This document shows, one piece after another, positions 10,270-21,868 of a stretch of 64,000 nucleotides of DNA (within the stretch, counting starts at the first letter, position 1; the number at the start of each line of letters is the position of its first letter). The DNA comes from Scalesia atractyloides (lineage: Eukaryota; Streptophyta; Magnoliopsida; Asterales; Asteraceae). Where the stretch lies: positions 34,233,126 to 34,297,125 of the forward strand of contig CAMTDV010000017.1 in NCBI GenBank assembly GCA_947069175.1, read 5' to 3'. Below the pieces are notes generated by a model. It made no database searches. It saw only the letters and a program-made list of their open reading frames with translations, and had not been told where the DNA came from. The position numbers and the translations under genes are program-made.

Positions 10270-11356
10270 AATATATACTCGACCGAACCGGTCAATGGTC
10301 AACGGTCAACGGTCAAAGTCAAAAAAAGTCAACATTTTTTTTATATTTTTATTTATTTATTTAATTTAAAAATCAATTAAAAATACTTAAAAATAATGTT
10401 TTTAAAGTTAGAAAATAGCCTTAAACTCACAAAAATATATCCAAAAATCCTATTAAAATTGTTAATAAAATCCACTTATTTACCGTACCTTTTCGTTATT
10501 AATTAGGTTAGTTATTCCTCGTCGATCAATCCTCTAAACTCGTGCGCATTCAACATCATAAAACGAACGCATCCAATGTGAGTGAATCTCTACCAATTCC
10601 CCGTTTTAATCACATTTTGGGGTGTATCATGTGTCGCTATTTATTTATTTCAATTAAACACTTGTCCATCCATCATATTCATGATCAAATTTGTTGCCAA
10701 TATATATCAATTGATTAGATTTAATTTATCATTTTCAGTACATACATTATCATAGGCCGCCGCTCCCCATTACCTATGAGTGTGAGCTGTTCCCCATTAC
10801 CTATGAGCGTGAACGAGGCGTTGCCAACATAAGATCGGCTCCGTTTGATTGAGCCTTGATCTCACATACATCATCATAGGCCTTCCGTTCCCCATTACCT
10901 ATGAGCGTGAACGAGACGTTGCCAACATATACATTGTCATTCATATCATATACTCATGCAAGGTGGTTTGTGATTGTTTGTTTACATACGTTTGTTCATA
11001 TATGATTATTGCACAATTTTTCCATATTAAATACAACAAGGAATCAATAACAAATGATTTTAACAAGGTTCACTCGCCAACTTTTGTTGACCCAAAATTC
11101 CCCATTTTTACACATGATACAGGTGATCAAGTTGAAGCAAGAAACATATAGGACGGCCTAGAAGAATAAACCAGTTTAGACTTTGGATTGTTTTATTTAA
11201 ATTTTCCTTTCCTTGTATTGTATGAATTTGACTTGAACATTTGAGATGTAATTTGAATTTAATAAATATGAAATATATTAGTAAACATCATGAGCTTTGG
11301 TGATAACCCAATTATACCCCGACTCTTATTCCGCTGCGGGTCGGGGTGTGACAGAT

Positions 11357-11370
11357 TGGTATCAGAGCCA
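11357..11370 (+). promoter_or_regulatory. Primer binding site of element B
   Basis: TTGGTATCAGAGCC, three bases after the 5' LTR, is complementary to the 3' end of plant initiator methionyl-tRNA, the usual primer for these elements. The match is essentially perfect. Confidence 0.88.
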
Positions 11371-12159
11371 TGACTATAGGGATATAGGATATGTTATTAG
11401 ACCCTTAGAGCCTATACTATAGTTGATTAGAATTTTTAAATTGTTTGTTACATGCAAAATTCATGATGTTTATATGCTTTATGTTTATTGTTACATTCAA
11501 TGTTATGCAAGCATGTTCATAAGTACATATTATTATACAATGCCTATCATGAATCATATTCTCATAACATATCATATCCATGGGAGCACACACCTCACAA
11601 TTCATATGATTTTTACAACGAATTTTTGTATTTCCAAATCACATCAAAGTGAGTTCTCATGACGGGCATGTAGTAACTGGAAGGGTACGAGTACCGGTAG
11701 TCGGAACGTCCTGTCTAGGCTTGGCATCGTATAAATCCAAAATAAAGGACCAGTTTGCCTACCTGGGGACTAACGATGAGAGTACGAAGGACCTATTAGG
11801 CCAAAGCATGCTATACCAAACGTCGTGTGAACTAACCCCACTTTGAGTTGTCATTGTGTCTATACCTGGACACCCTCCGACCATACATCTCGCAAACATA
11901 TTTCATGGTTTTCATTCGGGTGATGAGAGTGTTAAACCGCCAAGACCAATGTGAATCCTACTAAGCCAATAGTCATGGGGGCCCACATGACTATACAGGC
12001 GATGATATGGAGGACATTGGAGGCCCAAACATGAGCAAACCCAAGACATTCTATGGATGTAGTTGCATTATTGATGATTATGTTATTTTATTATTTTAAA
12101 CGACACATGACACCTAAAGACTCCTTAAACTCACAATCTTCCTATGTATGTTCCTGTAG
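11371..12159 (+). other. Untranslated leader of element B
   Basis: About 790 bp between primer site and gag. No conserved coding frame; short open frames on both strands have no family motifs. It presumably holds dimerisation and packaging signals, but no specific structure is supportable by eye. Confidence 0.6.
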
Positions 12160-13370
12160 ATGTCGGCTAGGCAGCTACGTGGAGGTCAAAAGTCAGGAAG
12201 GTCAAACGAACGCTTGGCCACCCAAATTGCAAAACAAATGGCCGCGGTGCTTCCTGACATCGTTATTCAAGTCCAACAAGCTCTCACCGCGAATCCCATC
12301 AACCCACCCAACCAAGAGGATCAAAACGTCGACAACCCTCCCTCCAAGAAGTGCTCCTGCAAACACTTCAAGTCTTGCGATCCCCCAAAGTATGAAGGGA
12401 CCGAAGGTGTCACCGCTCTCCACCACTGGTTTGAGGAAATGGAAAACACCTTCCTAAATTGCGATTGTCCCGAGGATCGCAAGGTACGTTACGCAACCGG
12501 GAGACTATTTGGGGTAGCCCTGACCTGGTGGAACACCGAGAAGGGTAAAAGAGGAGTTGAAGATGCTATGGCCTTAACGTGGGAAGAGTTAAGGGAAATA
12601 ATGACAAGACGCTTCTGCCCAAGAAGCGAAATCAAGAAGTTGGAAGATGAATTCCACTCTCTAAAGCAAAAGGAAGGAGATCATACTTCCTACAACAAAA
12701 GATTTCTTGAACTGAATCAGATGGTTCCTAACTTGTTCACCCCAGTATACCGCTTGGTTGAACACTACATTCGAGGCCTTCCCTCGAAAATTCAAGACTC
12801 AGTCCTCAGCACTTCGCCTGCAACTCTCGAAGCTGCTATGGAATTAGCTACCGAACTTACCTAGAATCGCATCAGAAACGGTAAATTCAAGGGGGAGAAA
12901 AAGAAAGCTCCCATTGAGGCTCAAACTTCAAACCCTTCCACCTCCTCCTCAAAGTTTTCTAACAAGAGGATTGCTGTCACCCAAACAAATTTCCCTATTC
13001 CTGCTGCACCCATCACTCAAGTTGCCCCTTCACCCGCACCATACAAAAGGCCATACTCCGGCCCCTACCCAAAATGCACCCGTTGCCAATACCATCACTC
13101 TCCCGAACACCCCTGTCAATATTGCACCAGCTGTGGCCGTGCAGGTCACACCATCCAAACCTGCTGCTCACTGCAGCGAATGAACCGCAACTAACCCACA
13201 ACCCAAACCCACCATCAGATAATTGGTCAAGCCCAACAACCCCTACTACTACACCTACACAACATACGGCCCAAACCTACTACCAACCCAACTACCCCAT
13301 GATGCAACCCATGCGGGCTTGTTACAAATGTGGAGACCCAAACCACTTTAGAAACACTTGTCCACGCTAG
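12160..13370 (+). pseudogene. Element B gag with three zinc-binding modules, interrupted
   Basis: Starts at ATG 12160 (MSARQLRGGQKSGRSNE). Residues 60-200 are the retrotransposon gag fold (FEEMENTFLNCDCPED, ALTWWNTEKGKRGVEDAM, WEELREIMTRRFCP). A TAG at 12862-12864 stops it; the frame then continues through CTRCQYHHSPEHPCQYC and CTSCGRAGHTIQTC to a TAA at 13192-13194. Another frame carries on to CYKCGDPNHFRNTC, a standard CCHC knuckle, and a TAG at 13368-13370. So one frameshift near 13190 and two stops break it. Gag packages RNA and forms the particle; the first zinc cluster (Cys-Cys-His-His-Cys plus CCHC) is richer than the usual single knuckle. Confidence 0.88.
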
Positions 13371-13904
13371 GTGAACATTATACATGCTCAAGCTCAAGCA
13401 AATCCGGTGACTCAAGCTAACCAAGCTCATCCACCTACTAGAGGAAGAGCTTTCAACATCAATGCCAACCAAGCTAGGGCCGACAACAACGTGGTTAACG
13501 GTACGTTTCTCATCAATGGTAGTTATGCATCCATGTTATTTGATACTGGTGCGGATAAGAGTTTTGTGTCCTTAGAATTTGAACCCATCCTCAACCAAAC
13601 CCGTGATAAACTCATGGAATCCATAACGGTGGAAGTTGCTGACGGAAAACCGGTCTCATTAAACTCCATTATCCGAAACTGTACTCTCACTCTAAACGAT
13701 CACGATTTTCCAGTTGACCTCATTCCTATGAAGTTGGGAAGTTTTGACATTATAATCGGCATGGACTGGCTCAGCCAACATCATGCTGAAGTAGTATGCC
13801 GCGAAAAGTTCATTCGTATTCCTTTTGCAGACGGTCAAACCCTACGAATCTTTGGAGAAACCCCTTCAAAAGGACTCAAACTGATGTCCTATCTTCAAGC
13901 CTGA
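13371..13904 (+). pseudogene. Element B aspartic protease
   Basis: Continues the last gag frame after the TAG. After a Gln/Ala-rich linker come VNGTFLINGSYASMLFDTGA, with the catalytic Asp-Thr-Gly-Ala, and DIIIGMDWLSQHHAEVV, the flap-side block of retropepsins. The domain is intact for about 175 codons and ends at a TGA (13902-13904), beyond which the same frame stays open into RT. It would release gag and pol products. The TGA is consistent with a C-to-T change in a CGA codon. Confidence 0.88.
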
Positions 13905-14887
13905 AAATATCTCCGCAAGAATTATGTCGCATTCCTAACTCATGTTGTCAAGAAGGGAAACAAGGAGAAGAAACTCGAAGATATACCTTTAGTGAAAGAA
14001 TTCCCACAAGTCTTTCCCGACGACATCTCAGGACTTCCTCCCATGAGAGAAGTCGAATTCCGCATTGATCTTATACCTGGCGCTACACCCGTCGCGAAAT
14101 CTCCTTATAGGTTAGCCCCATCCGAAATGCAAGAGCTGGCCAGTCAATTACAAGAACTGACCAACAAAGGATTCATACGTCCTAGCTCATCGCCTTGGGT
14201 GCACCTGTTCTGTTCGTGAAGAAGAAAGATGGAACGTTTCGCATGTGTATCGATTACAGAGAACTCAACAAATTAACGGTCAAGAACCGCTATCCATTAC
14301 CTCGCATCGATGATCTACTAGACCAACTTCAGGGCGCCACCTGTTTTTCAAAGATCGACCTTCGTTCTGGCTATCATCAACTCAGAGTACATGAAGAAGA
14401 CGTCCCAAAGACCGCCTTCCGAACTCGTTATGGTCATTACGAATTCATGGTCATGCCATTTGGATTAACCAACGCTCCAGCTGTGTTCATGGATCTAATG
14501 AATAGGGTATGCAAACCCTATCTCGACCGCTTTGTCATAGTCTTCATCGACGACATTCTCATTTACTCAAAGTCTAAGTCTGATCATGAACGACACCTTC
14601 GACTCATCCTCACACTCTTAAGAACCGAAAAGCTCTACGCTAAATTCTCCAAATGCGAATTCTGGTTAAGAAAAGTACAATTCCTTGGACATGTCGTCAA
14701 TGACAAGGGAATACATGTCGACCCCCCAAAGATCAAAGCAGTACAAGAATGGCAAGCGCCACGTACACCAACCGAAGTAAGATCATTTCTTGGTTTGGCT
14801 GGTTACTATCAACGTTTTATTGCAAATTTCTCTCGTATTGCTGTACCACTCACGGCTTTGACACATAAAGGAAAACCCTTCATATAG
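13905..14887 (+). pseudogene. Element B reverse transcriptase
   Basis: The frame runs from the TGA through FPQVFPDDISGLPPMREVE and LIPGATPVAKSPYRLAP to about 14190. There one G is missing from a G-run and reading moves to the next frame. RT motifs follow: GAPVLFVKKKDGTFRMCIDY, LPRIDDLLDQLQGATCFSKI, MPFGLTNAPAVFMDLMN and VFIDDILIYSKS, with both catalytic Asp residues present (about 14545-14580). The thumb region ends at a TAG (14885-14887), consistent with TGG to TAG. Apart from these two lesions the domain is complete. Confidence 0.92.
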
Positions 14888-15606
14888 GGACCTAAACAAG
14901 AAGAAGCCTTCCAAACCCTTAACCAAAGCTTTGTGACGCACCTATCCTCAGACTCCCCGAAGGTTGCGACGACTTTGTAGTATATTGCGACGCATCAGGG
15001 CAAGGACTAGGCTGTGTATTAATGCAAAGGGGAAAAGTGATAGCCTATGCTTCTAGGCAACTCAAAGTGCATGAGAAGAACTATACTATCCACGACCTGG
15101 AACTTGGAGCCGTTGTGTTCGCTCTTAAGATATGGAGACATTACCTCTATGGTACCAAGTGTGAAATATACACTGACCACAAGAGTCTCCAACATATCTT
15201 TAACCAAAAGGAGTTGAATATGAGGCAACGAAGATGGGTCGAACTTCTTAATGACTACGACTGTGAAATTCGGTATCATCCTGGCAAGGCAAATGTGGTG
15301 GCCGATGCACTCAGTCGAAAGGGTTATGCGAACTCCATTCGTCTTCTATGTTCGCAAATCATAACCGACATCAAAGATCAAATCCGAGAAGCTCAACATG
15401 TTTCCATAACAGAATACGACATACGCAATGAGTTATCTTGTGGAGCAGAACTTAAACTCGAAACAAAATCCGACGGTATTCTGTATTATCTAGATCGCAT
15501 ATGGATTCCCGATCACAATAACCTTCGCGATTTCCTTATGAAAGAGGCGCACAAAACACGATACTCTGTACACCCAGGAGCCGACAAGATGTATCAAGAC
15601 CTTTGA
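14888..15606 (+). pseudogene. Element B RNase H and connection domain
   Basis: A small indel near 14925 shifts the frame just after RT. RNase H follows with VVYCDASGQGLGCVLMQRGK (first Asp), YASRQLKVHEKNYTIHDLEL (Glu), YTDHKSLQHIF (Asp) and YHPGKANVVADALSRK. The tether to integrase (YLDRIWIPDHNNLRDFLMKE) and the first zinc-binding His residues (YSVHPGADKMYQDL) are intact. A TGA at 15604-15606 closes it, and the integrase continues in the same frame. The enzyme would remove the RNA strand during cDNA synthesis. Confidence 0.9.
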
Positions 15607-16806
15607 TACACCTACTGGTGGCCTGGCATGAAAAAGGATATTGCTGTTTTTGTTTCCAAGTGCCTTACCTGTTCTAAAGTAAAAGCTGAACATCAAAGAC
15701 CCTTAGGACTTCTAGTCCAACCTGAAATACCTATATGGAAGTGGGAAAACATAACCATGGACTTCATTACCGGGTTACCTCGCACTCCTGGTGGGTATGA
15801 CACTATATGGGTAATCATTGATCGTCTTACAAAATCAGCTCACTTCATTCCGATTCGTGAGGACTTCAAGAATGAGAAGTTGGCTCGTATCTACATCAAC
15901 GAAATCCGTCATGGTGTACCGTTAAGCATTATTTCAGATCGTGATGGTCGTTTCACTTCACGAACATGGCAAGCCGTACAAGCCGCTTTGGGTACACGAT
16001 TAGACCTCAGTACCGCTTATCATCCTCAAATTGATGGACAATCTGAACGCACCATTCAAACTCTTGAAGACATGCTTCGAGCATGTGTCATAGACTTCAA
16101 AGGGAATTGGGATGCTCATCTACCATTAGTTGAATTTTCGTACAACAACAGCTATCATTCAAGTATCGGCATGGCACCTTTCGAAGCGTTATATGGTCGT
16201 AAGTGCCGATCACCAGTATGTTGGCACGAAATTGGAGAAGCTCAAAGCACCGGTCCAGAATTAATACAAGAAACAACAGACAAGATTCATCAGATTCGAA
16301 ACAACCTTCTAGCGGCACAAAGTCGTCAAAAGAGTTATGCAGACAAACGACGAAAGCCCTTGGAGTTTAACATTGGTGACCGTGTACTTTTAAAAGTATC
16401 ACCGTGGAAGGGAGTGGTTCGTTTTGGCCAAAAAGGCAAGCTAGCACCACGCTACGTAGGACCTTTCAAGATACTCGAAAGAGTAGGACCTGTAGCATAC
16501 AAGCTTGACCTACCAGAGGAACTCAACAGAATTCATCCCACATTCCACGTATCGAACTTGAAGAAGTGCCTCGCCAATGAAAATCTCCATATTCCCTTGG
16601 AAGACATTCAAGTCGATGAATCTATGCATTTCATTGAAAGACCAGTAGAAATTATGGACTTCGGAGAGAAACGTTTAAGACGAAGCCGTATTCCGATCGT
16701 CAGGGTACGCTGGGAGTCAAAACGAGGACATGAGTTTACTTGGGAATGTGAAGACTCAATGCGCGAGAAATACCCACATCTTTTTCCGGTTACCACTACT
16801 ACCTAA
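15607..16806 (+). CDS. Element B integrase with GPF motif and chromodomain-like tail
   Basis: A clean frame of about 400 codons after the TGA. It has the CLTC half of the HHCC zinc domain (KCLTCSKVKAEHQRPLGLL), then the catalytic core: Asp in ITMDFITGLP, Asp in IISDRDGRFTS, Glu in DGQSERTIQTLEDML. The GPY/F motif (PRYVGPFKILERVGPVAY, about 16450) and NRIHPTFHVSNLKKCLANEN follow. The last 40 residues (PIVRVRWESKRGHEFTWECE, then YPHLF) look like the chromodomain-type tail of plant chromoviruses. It ends at a TAA 16804-16806. This is the best preserved protein domain of the gypsy copies, but it lacks its own start and the upstream frame is broken. Confidence 0.9.
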   Translation, partial: YTYWWPGMKKDIAVFVSKCLTCSKVKAEHQRPLGLLVQPEIPIWKWENITMDFITGLPRTPGGYDTIWVIIDRLTKSAHFIPIREDFKNEKLARIYINEIRHGVPLSIISDRDGRFTSRTWQAVQAALGTRLDLSTAYHPQIDGQSERTIQTLEDMLRACVIDFKGNWDAHLPLVEFSYNNSYHSSIGMAPFEALYGRKCRSPVCWHEIGEAQSTGPELIQETTDKIHQIRNNLLAAQSRQKSYADKRRKPLEFNIGDRVLLKVSPWKGVVRFGQKGKLAPRYVGPFKILERVGPVAYKLDLPEELNRIHPTFHVSNLKKCLANENLHIPLEDIQVDESMHFIERPVEIMDFGEKRLRRSRIPIVRVRWESKRGHEFTWECEDSMREKYPHLFPVTTTT

Positions 16807-16821
16807 ATTTCGGGACGAAAT

Positions 16822-16840
16822 TTCTAAAATTAGGGGATAC
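16822..16840 (+). promoter_or_regulatory. Polypurine tract of element B
   Basis: A purine-rich run (AAAATTAGGGGA) ends four bases before the 3' LTR. It is the expected second-strand primer, although weaker in purines than the tract of A, C and F. Confidence 0.6.
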
Positions 16841-17026
16841 TATAACATCCGTCGAAAAACGGGTTTTCAAAACCCGCTTCGTTTATTAATCGAATAGTCA
16901 GTTTTAAATTTTCGTTGCTTATTTATGAATTATTTTAGTTTTAAACGATACATAATTAATAAACAATTTAGAATTTATAAACTATAATTGTTAAAAAGTA
17001 AAAATAAAATAATTAAAAAGAAAAAC

Positions 17027-17104
17027 AGGCTGCCGGGATTCGAACCCGGGTTAGCCGGATGGAACCTAGTGACTTAACTCACACCCACTTAACCACTCCG
17101 CCAC
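17027..17104 (-). repeat. Antisense tRNA-like segment in B 3' LTR
   Basis: Counterpart of 8916-8993. Here the T-arm is perfect: CCGGG, loop TTCGAAT, CCCGG on the minus strand. A box TGGCGGAGTGG and B box GGTTCGAATCC are both unchanged. Confidence 0.65.
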
Positions 17105-17966
17105 TTGTGTTATTTGATGATATATCGAAACAATTAATACATATAACAAAACTCGAAATCAAATTCAATCAACAGCGCGCCCATTTCGCAGTCGCCGGAA
17201 AATCCGATGATTTCGCCAATTATCGACGGTTTCTTTTGACTTAACGTACGTATTAACATCAACATCAGTTATAACCGATGTCTAGTTCCCGTGACATTAG
17301 TCTTAACCGCCGGAGAAAGGCTGACCAACGAATCAAGACAGAAATCGGACCCAATTCATCGATATTCTTTCCTGTAAATACACACCCAAGCCTCTGGTAG
17401 TCTTTTCGCTCAAAATCGCACCATTTCTCGAATCAATTACACTCGCCGGAGATTTTCTGCAATCATCGGACTTTCGCCGGAAAACCGAGACTCACCTCAA
17501 AACGGTAAATACCTCGACTCTTTCTGTTTCAATCCGTTGTTAGACTATTACTAACTTCAATCCATCATTCAAAATCAATCCCAGACGACGTAGCCGGAAT
17601 ATTCAGCTCTCGCCGGAAAACCTCTGGAATTTCCAATCTCACGCTGTGAATCGGTATAATCATTTAAAACTTCTGTTAATCCTTGTTTAGTAACTCAATT
17701 TCACATCTAATCAATCAAAACTGTTAATTAATCCGAACAGACGGAGTTCACAAAACAGAGCCGACGATCCTTGCCGGAGTTCTGAGAAAGACATCTGTTC
17801 AGTACATTCATTTCCAAAACTCTCTCTATTTTATCGCATTACAATCGCTTATAAAGTTCGTTAAATGAATTTAACAAGAAACAGTTGAATAATCGTTGTC
17901 TGTGTTTTGAACGAAGAAGATGAATTCGAACTAGTGTATAAGATTAATTAAAATCCGTATAATAAA

Positions 17967-18379
17967 CGGGTTAGACACACAGTCCAGCGGTGGACTGTGT
18001 GCAAACAATAAACACACGTCTCGAGTTCGATCCCTATCACGACCCTATCCTCGGAAATAAAAATGTTTTTTTTTAAAACCGAACCGGGTTAACTCACTGA
18101 ATGATGTTAAGTATAATAAAACCAGAATATTAACCGGGTTAGACACACAGTCCAGCGTTGGACTGTGTGCCACACTAAATCACAGGTCCCGGGTTCGAGA
18201 CTTGTTGACGGCACCGGTTCGATACAATTAAAATCTTTTTAAAATAAATGAATTCTGATTAACTTAAATAGTGTATAAATATAATTAAACAGAAATATTT
18301 CGGGTTAGACACGTAGCTCAGTTGGTAGAGCTGCGTGCACGCGTACGGGAGGTCACCGGTTCGAGTCTCACTCAGTGCA
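17967..18379 (+). repeat. Tandem triplet of tRNA-like units in B 3' LTR
   Basis: Units begin at 17967, 18135 and 18301, each with CGGGTTAGACA. Unit 2 has one mismatch in its central hairpin (GCGTTGG for GCGGTGG). Unit 3 again carries TAGCTCAGTTGGTAGAGC and GGTTCGAGTCT. Spacing is 168 and 166 bp. Confidence 0.68.
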
Positions 18380-19482
18380 AATATATACTCGACCGAACCG
18401 GTCAACGGTCAACGGTCATGGTCAACGGTCAAAGTCAAGAAAAGTCAACATTTTTTTATATTTTTATTTATTTATTTAATTTAAAAATCAATTAAAAGTA
18501 CTGAAAAATAATGTTTTTAAAGTTAGAAAATAGCCTTAAACTCACAAAAATATATCCAAAAATCCTATTAAAAATGTTAATAAAATCCACTTATTTACCG
18601 TACCTTTTCGTTATTAATTAGGTTAGTTATTCCTCGTCGATCAATCCTCTAAACTCGTGCGCATTCAACATCATCAAACGAACGCACCCAATGTGAGTGA
18701 ATCTCTACCAATTCCCCGTTTTAATCACATTTTGGGGTGTATCATGTGTCGCTATTTATTTATTTCAATTAAACACTTGTGCATCCATTATATTCATGAT
18801 CAAATGTGTTGCCAATATATATCAATTGTTTGTGTGGTTGATGTTTAGATTTAATTTATCATTTTCAGTACATACATTATCATAGGCCGCCGCTCCCCAT
18901 TACCTATGAGCGTGAGCTGTTCCCCATTACCTATGAGCGTGAACGAGGCGTTGCCAACATAAGATCGGCTCCGTTTGATTGAGCCTTGATCTCACATACA
19001 TCATCATAGGCCGTCCGTTCCCATTACCTATGAGCGTGAACGAGATGTTGCCAACATATACATTGTCATTCATATCATATACTCATGCAAGGTGGTTTGT
19101 GATTGTTTGTTTACATACGTTTGTTCATATATTATTATTGCACAATTTTTCCGTATTAAATACAACAAGGAATCAATAACAAATGTTTTTAACAAGGTTC
19201 ACTCGCCAACTTTTGTTGACCCAAAATTCCCCATTTTTACACATGATACAGGTGATCAAGTTGAAGCAAGAAACATATAGGACGGCCTAGAAGAATTAAC
19301 CAGTTTAGACTTTGGATTGTTTTATTTAAATTTTCCTTTCCTTGTATTGTATGAATTTGACTTGAACATTTGAGATGTAATTTGAATTTAATAAATATGA
19401 AACATATTAGTAAACATCATGAGCTTTGGTGATAACCCAATTATGCTCCGACTCTTATTCCGCTGCGGGTCGGGGTGTGACA

Positions 19483-20755
19483 GTTGTCAATCTAAGCCTG
19501 GCGGTGATTGATGTTGAAAGATCTTCCACGCACAGCCTGTGGTTGTTGCTGTTGCGGTGGCTGTGGTGGCTGTCGCTGAAGCTGCTGTTGCGGTTCTTGT
19601 TTCACAGCACGGTTTGGGCAGACATTGCTGAAATGATTCGGGTCACCACAAGTGTAGCAAGCACGGGACTGAACTGCTGGTGCCGGCAATGCTTGGTTAA
19701 CGGTAGCAGCATTGAGAGGAGCTTGCTGTCATGGACCAGTGCGACAGTGCGCTGTGAAGTGCCTATAGATGTGGCAGTTAGCACAAAAGCGACAGCTTCC
19801 TCCAACCGCATGATTGTATGTGCACTTGGAGAACAGAGGGTGAGGTCCAGTATACGCACGCTTAGCAGCTGGTGCCTTAGGAGTAGCAGCTTGGCGAGAC
19901 TGGGAGTTCGGTGCTAGGACTACTGCGTAGTTCTTGTTGATACCCTTTCGCTTGCGGTTCTGGTGATTTGACTTGGAGGCTTGAGATGGAGCATTATCGG
20001 TGCTTGGCTAAAAAGTAGCTTGGCTGAGATTCTTGGTTGAGACTTTGAAAGCTCCAGCCAAGACTCGCTTGTCGTTGATCTCGTCTGCGAGTTGGTAAGT
20101 CTCTTCGATGGTAGTTGGTCGCTTGAACGAAGTCGGCGACACAATCGGGGAGAGCGCGAAGATACATCTTGATAGCTTTCTCGGTAGTGTCCACTTGACC
20201 TGGGCAGATGAGGTTGAGCTGCTTGAAGCGAGCGATGAGACCGGCATTGTCACCACCGATTTGTTTGATACCCCAAAATTCATTTTCCAACTTCTGGATT
20301 TCGTGCGGTGGGCAGAACTCTTTGATCATGAGCTCCTTAAGTTCTTCCCACGCGAGAGAGTAAGCTTCGTTGTTACCGCGCTTGTTGCGTTCGGCAGTCC
20401 ACCAGTCAAGTGCCCTTGACTGAAAGACTCCAGTGGCGTTAAGGGTGCGAAGATTTTCAGGGCATCCGCTTTGCCTGAAAGTGACTTCGATCGAGTCAAA
20501 CCAGTGAAACATCTTGATTGGTCCATCTTCGCCTGTGAATGTCGCAGGACCGCAGGCCTTAAACTGCTTGAAGCTGAACCGAGATTTCGGAGCATCGTTC
20601 TTGGAGTTGACTGATGAGTTGCTGCTAACCGCTTGTATTTCGCTGACAATTTGCGGGATCACCTTAGCCATTTCCTTAGCTACGAGAGAGGCGATGCGTT
20701 TGTCGGCGTTGTTGCGTTGAGCGGTACGGCGAGTGTGAGATCCCATGGATACCAT
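19483..20755 (-). pseudogene. Element A gag, frameshifted
   Basis: ATG at 20755-20753 (MVSMGSHTRRTAQRNNADKR); the alternative upstream Met lacks homology to C and F, so this start is preferred. The gag fold is recognisable (MFHWFDSIEVTFRQSGCPEN, ALDWWTAERNKRGNNEAYSL, WEELKELMIKEFCPPHEIQK). A frameshift near 20130 moves reading to RPTTIEETYQLADEINDK. A later frame carries the zinc knuckle CYTCGDPNHFSNVC and a Gln/Pro-rich linker. The gene is then cut at 19483 by element B; its downstream protease resumes at 8730. Confidence 0.85.
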
Positions 20756-21851
20756 TTGCGAAAGTGAGATTCTGTAGAATGACACATAGGGAATTTAGAC
20801 GAGATTCGATTATAATGGGTTTTGTTCAAAAGTTTTGCTTTTTACACCATAATATTTATTACTATTATTCACATAAGGCATATAATCATGTAAGCATGTA
20901 TCCACATAAGCATATAAGCACGTAATCACATAATCATGTAAGCACATAAGCACATATTTTGCACGTATTCACCTTCACTAAAACTTGCATAGGGCGTTAT
21001 GAGATGCAAGTAGTATAAGCGTAATAAGCGAGAAGTTTTGCGTATGAGGACATTCGCGTAAGATGGTTGAGCGTTTTAGTTTGGGTTGCGATTAATTAGT
21101 GTTTTAGATTACGAGAGTTGTGCGAGTTGTGCGTATTTTCGTAAAGAGAAAAGCGATAAAATGAGAAATCGATAAAGCGTAAAATCCATAAACTTAATCA
21201 CATAATTAATAATAAAACTCGATGATGCGTAAAATCGCCGATTGCAGGCTTAAAACAATCTGGAGCATCCTGGATTTTGAGACAGTGACTACCCAAAGTA
21301 GTTCGAAAATTCTTTGAGTTCGGGCACACGATTTAGCCTAATAGACAAATGCTCTCGCCGTACTACGGTTAACGACATTTATCCTTCCAGTTACGTCATG
21401 TCCCGAGTTATCGAAATAGACGATACTTTGGTGAGATTGAAAATCGAGGAGTGGAATTTATTAAGATGCGGGTTTCACCCCTAACTTGACAACTTCGTTC
21501 CATGTTTGTGGTTTTCACCGAACGCGTCGGGAGTTCCACGGAAATAGAGGTGGAGATTTTCGTTAAGATATGGATATCACTCCTAGCTTAACGAAAGAAT
21601 CTCGTGCAGTAAATAATACGCGAAGTGAGTGATCTTGTCGAGAGTTCTTGGTTTTCACACCTAATCCCGACACAATCACTCGTTTGTGTTATACAAGCGT
21701 TTTCAAGCGTGTATATTGTGTTAGCCTTAGGAAAGACATCTAAGTGTTTAATACAAGTAGTTTAAGTATTTAAGTCGAAGAGCGGTCTAATTCGATACTT
21801 AGACTATAGACTAGGTCGAACATGGTAATTCTACCTAATTCCCTACTGTTA
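20756..21851 (-). other. Untranslated leader of element A
   Basis: About 1.1 kb between primer site and gag, alignable with 34372-35426 (C) and 58685-59753 (F). Close to gag (20870-20960) lies a short array of CACATAAG/CACGTAAG-type units. The rest has no coding signal and probably holds packaging signals (inference). Confidence 0.65.
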
Positions 21852-21865
21852 TGGCTCTGGTGCCA
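21852..21865 (-). promoter_or_regulatory. Primer binding site of element A, mutated
   Basis: On the minus strand TGGCACCAGAGCCA follows the 5' LTR. The family form in C and B is TGGTATCAGAGC, complementary to initiator Met-tRNA, so two T-to-C-type changes have weakened the match. Confidence 0.7.
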
Positions 21866-21868
21866 ATC

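Larger units (their letters stand above)
8731..11353 (+). repeat. 5' LTR of element B
   Basis: Starts TGTAACATCC and ends GGGGTGTGACA; 2623 bp. It contains an antisense tRNA-like segment (8916-8993), a tandem triplet of tRNA-headed units of about 167 bp (9856-10360), and copies of CCCCATTACCTATGAG near 10765-10910, two of them nearly adjacent and one about 100 bp further on. No strong TATA box; TGTAAATACAC near 9262 sits at a plausible core-promoter position but this is weak. Only short, non-conserved open frames occur. Confidence 0.92.
8731..19482 (+). mobile_element. Gypsy LTR retrotransposon B (plus), nearly complete
   Basis: A 10,752-bp element with LTRs 8731-11353 and 16841-19482 and a perfect TSD GTTGT (8726-8730 and 19483-19487). 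It is inserted in the gag/protease joint of element A. Order: LTR, primer site, leader, gag, PR, RT, RH, INT with chromodomain-like tail, polypurine tract, LTR. The two LTRs differ only by scattered single-base changes and small indels, so the insertion looks fairly young. Its LTR end (GGGGTGTGACA) matches the corresponding end of A, C and F, so the families are related. About eight lesions break the polyprotein. Confidence 0.93.
16841..19482 (+). repeat. 3' LTR of element B
   Basis: 2642 bp. Starts TATAACATCC (the TG end mutated to TA) and ends GGGGTGTGACA before the TSD. Nearly identical to 8731-11353, with scattered transitions and small indels, including an extra GTTTGTGTGG-type insert near 18828 and an extra copy of the ACGGTCA motif near 18415. 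All four tRNA-like modules are retained. Confidence 0.92.
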
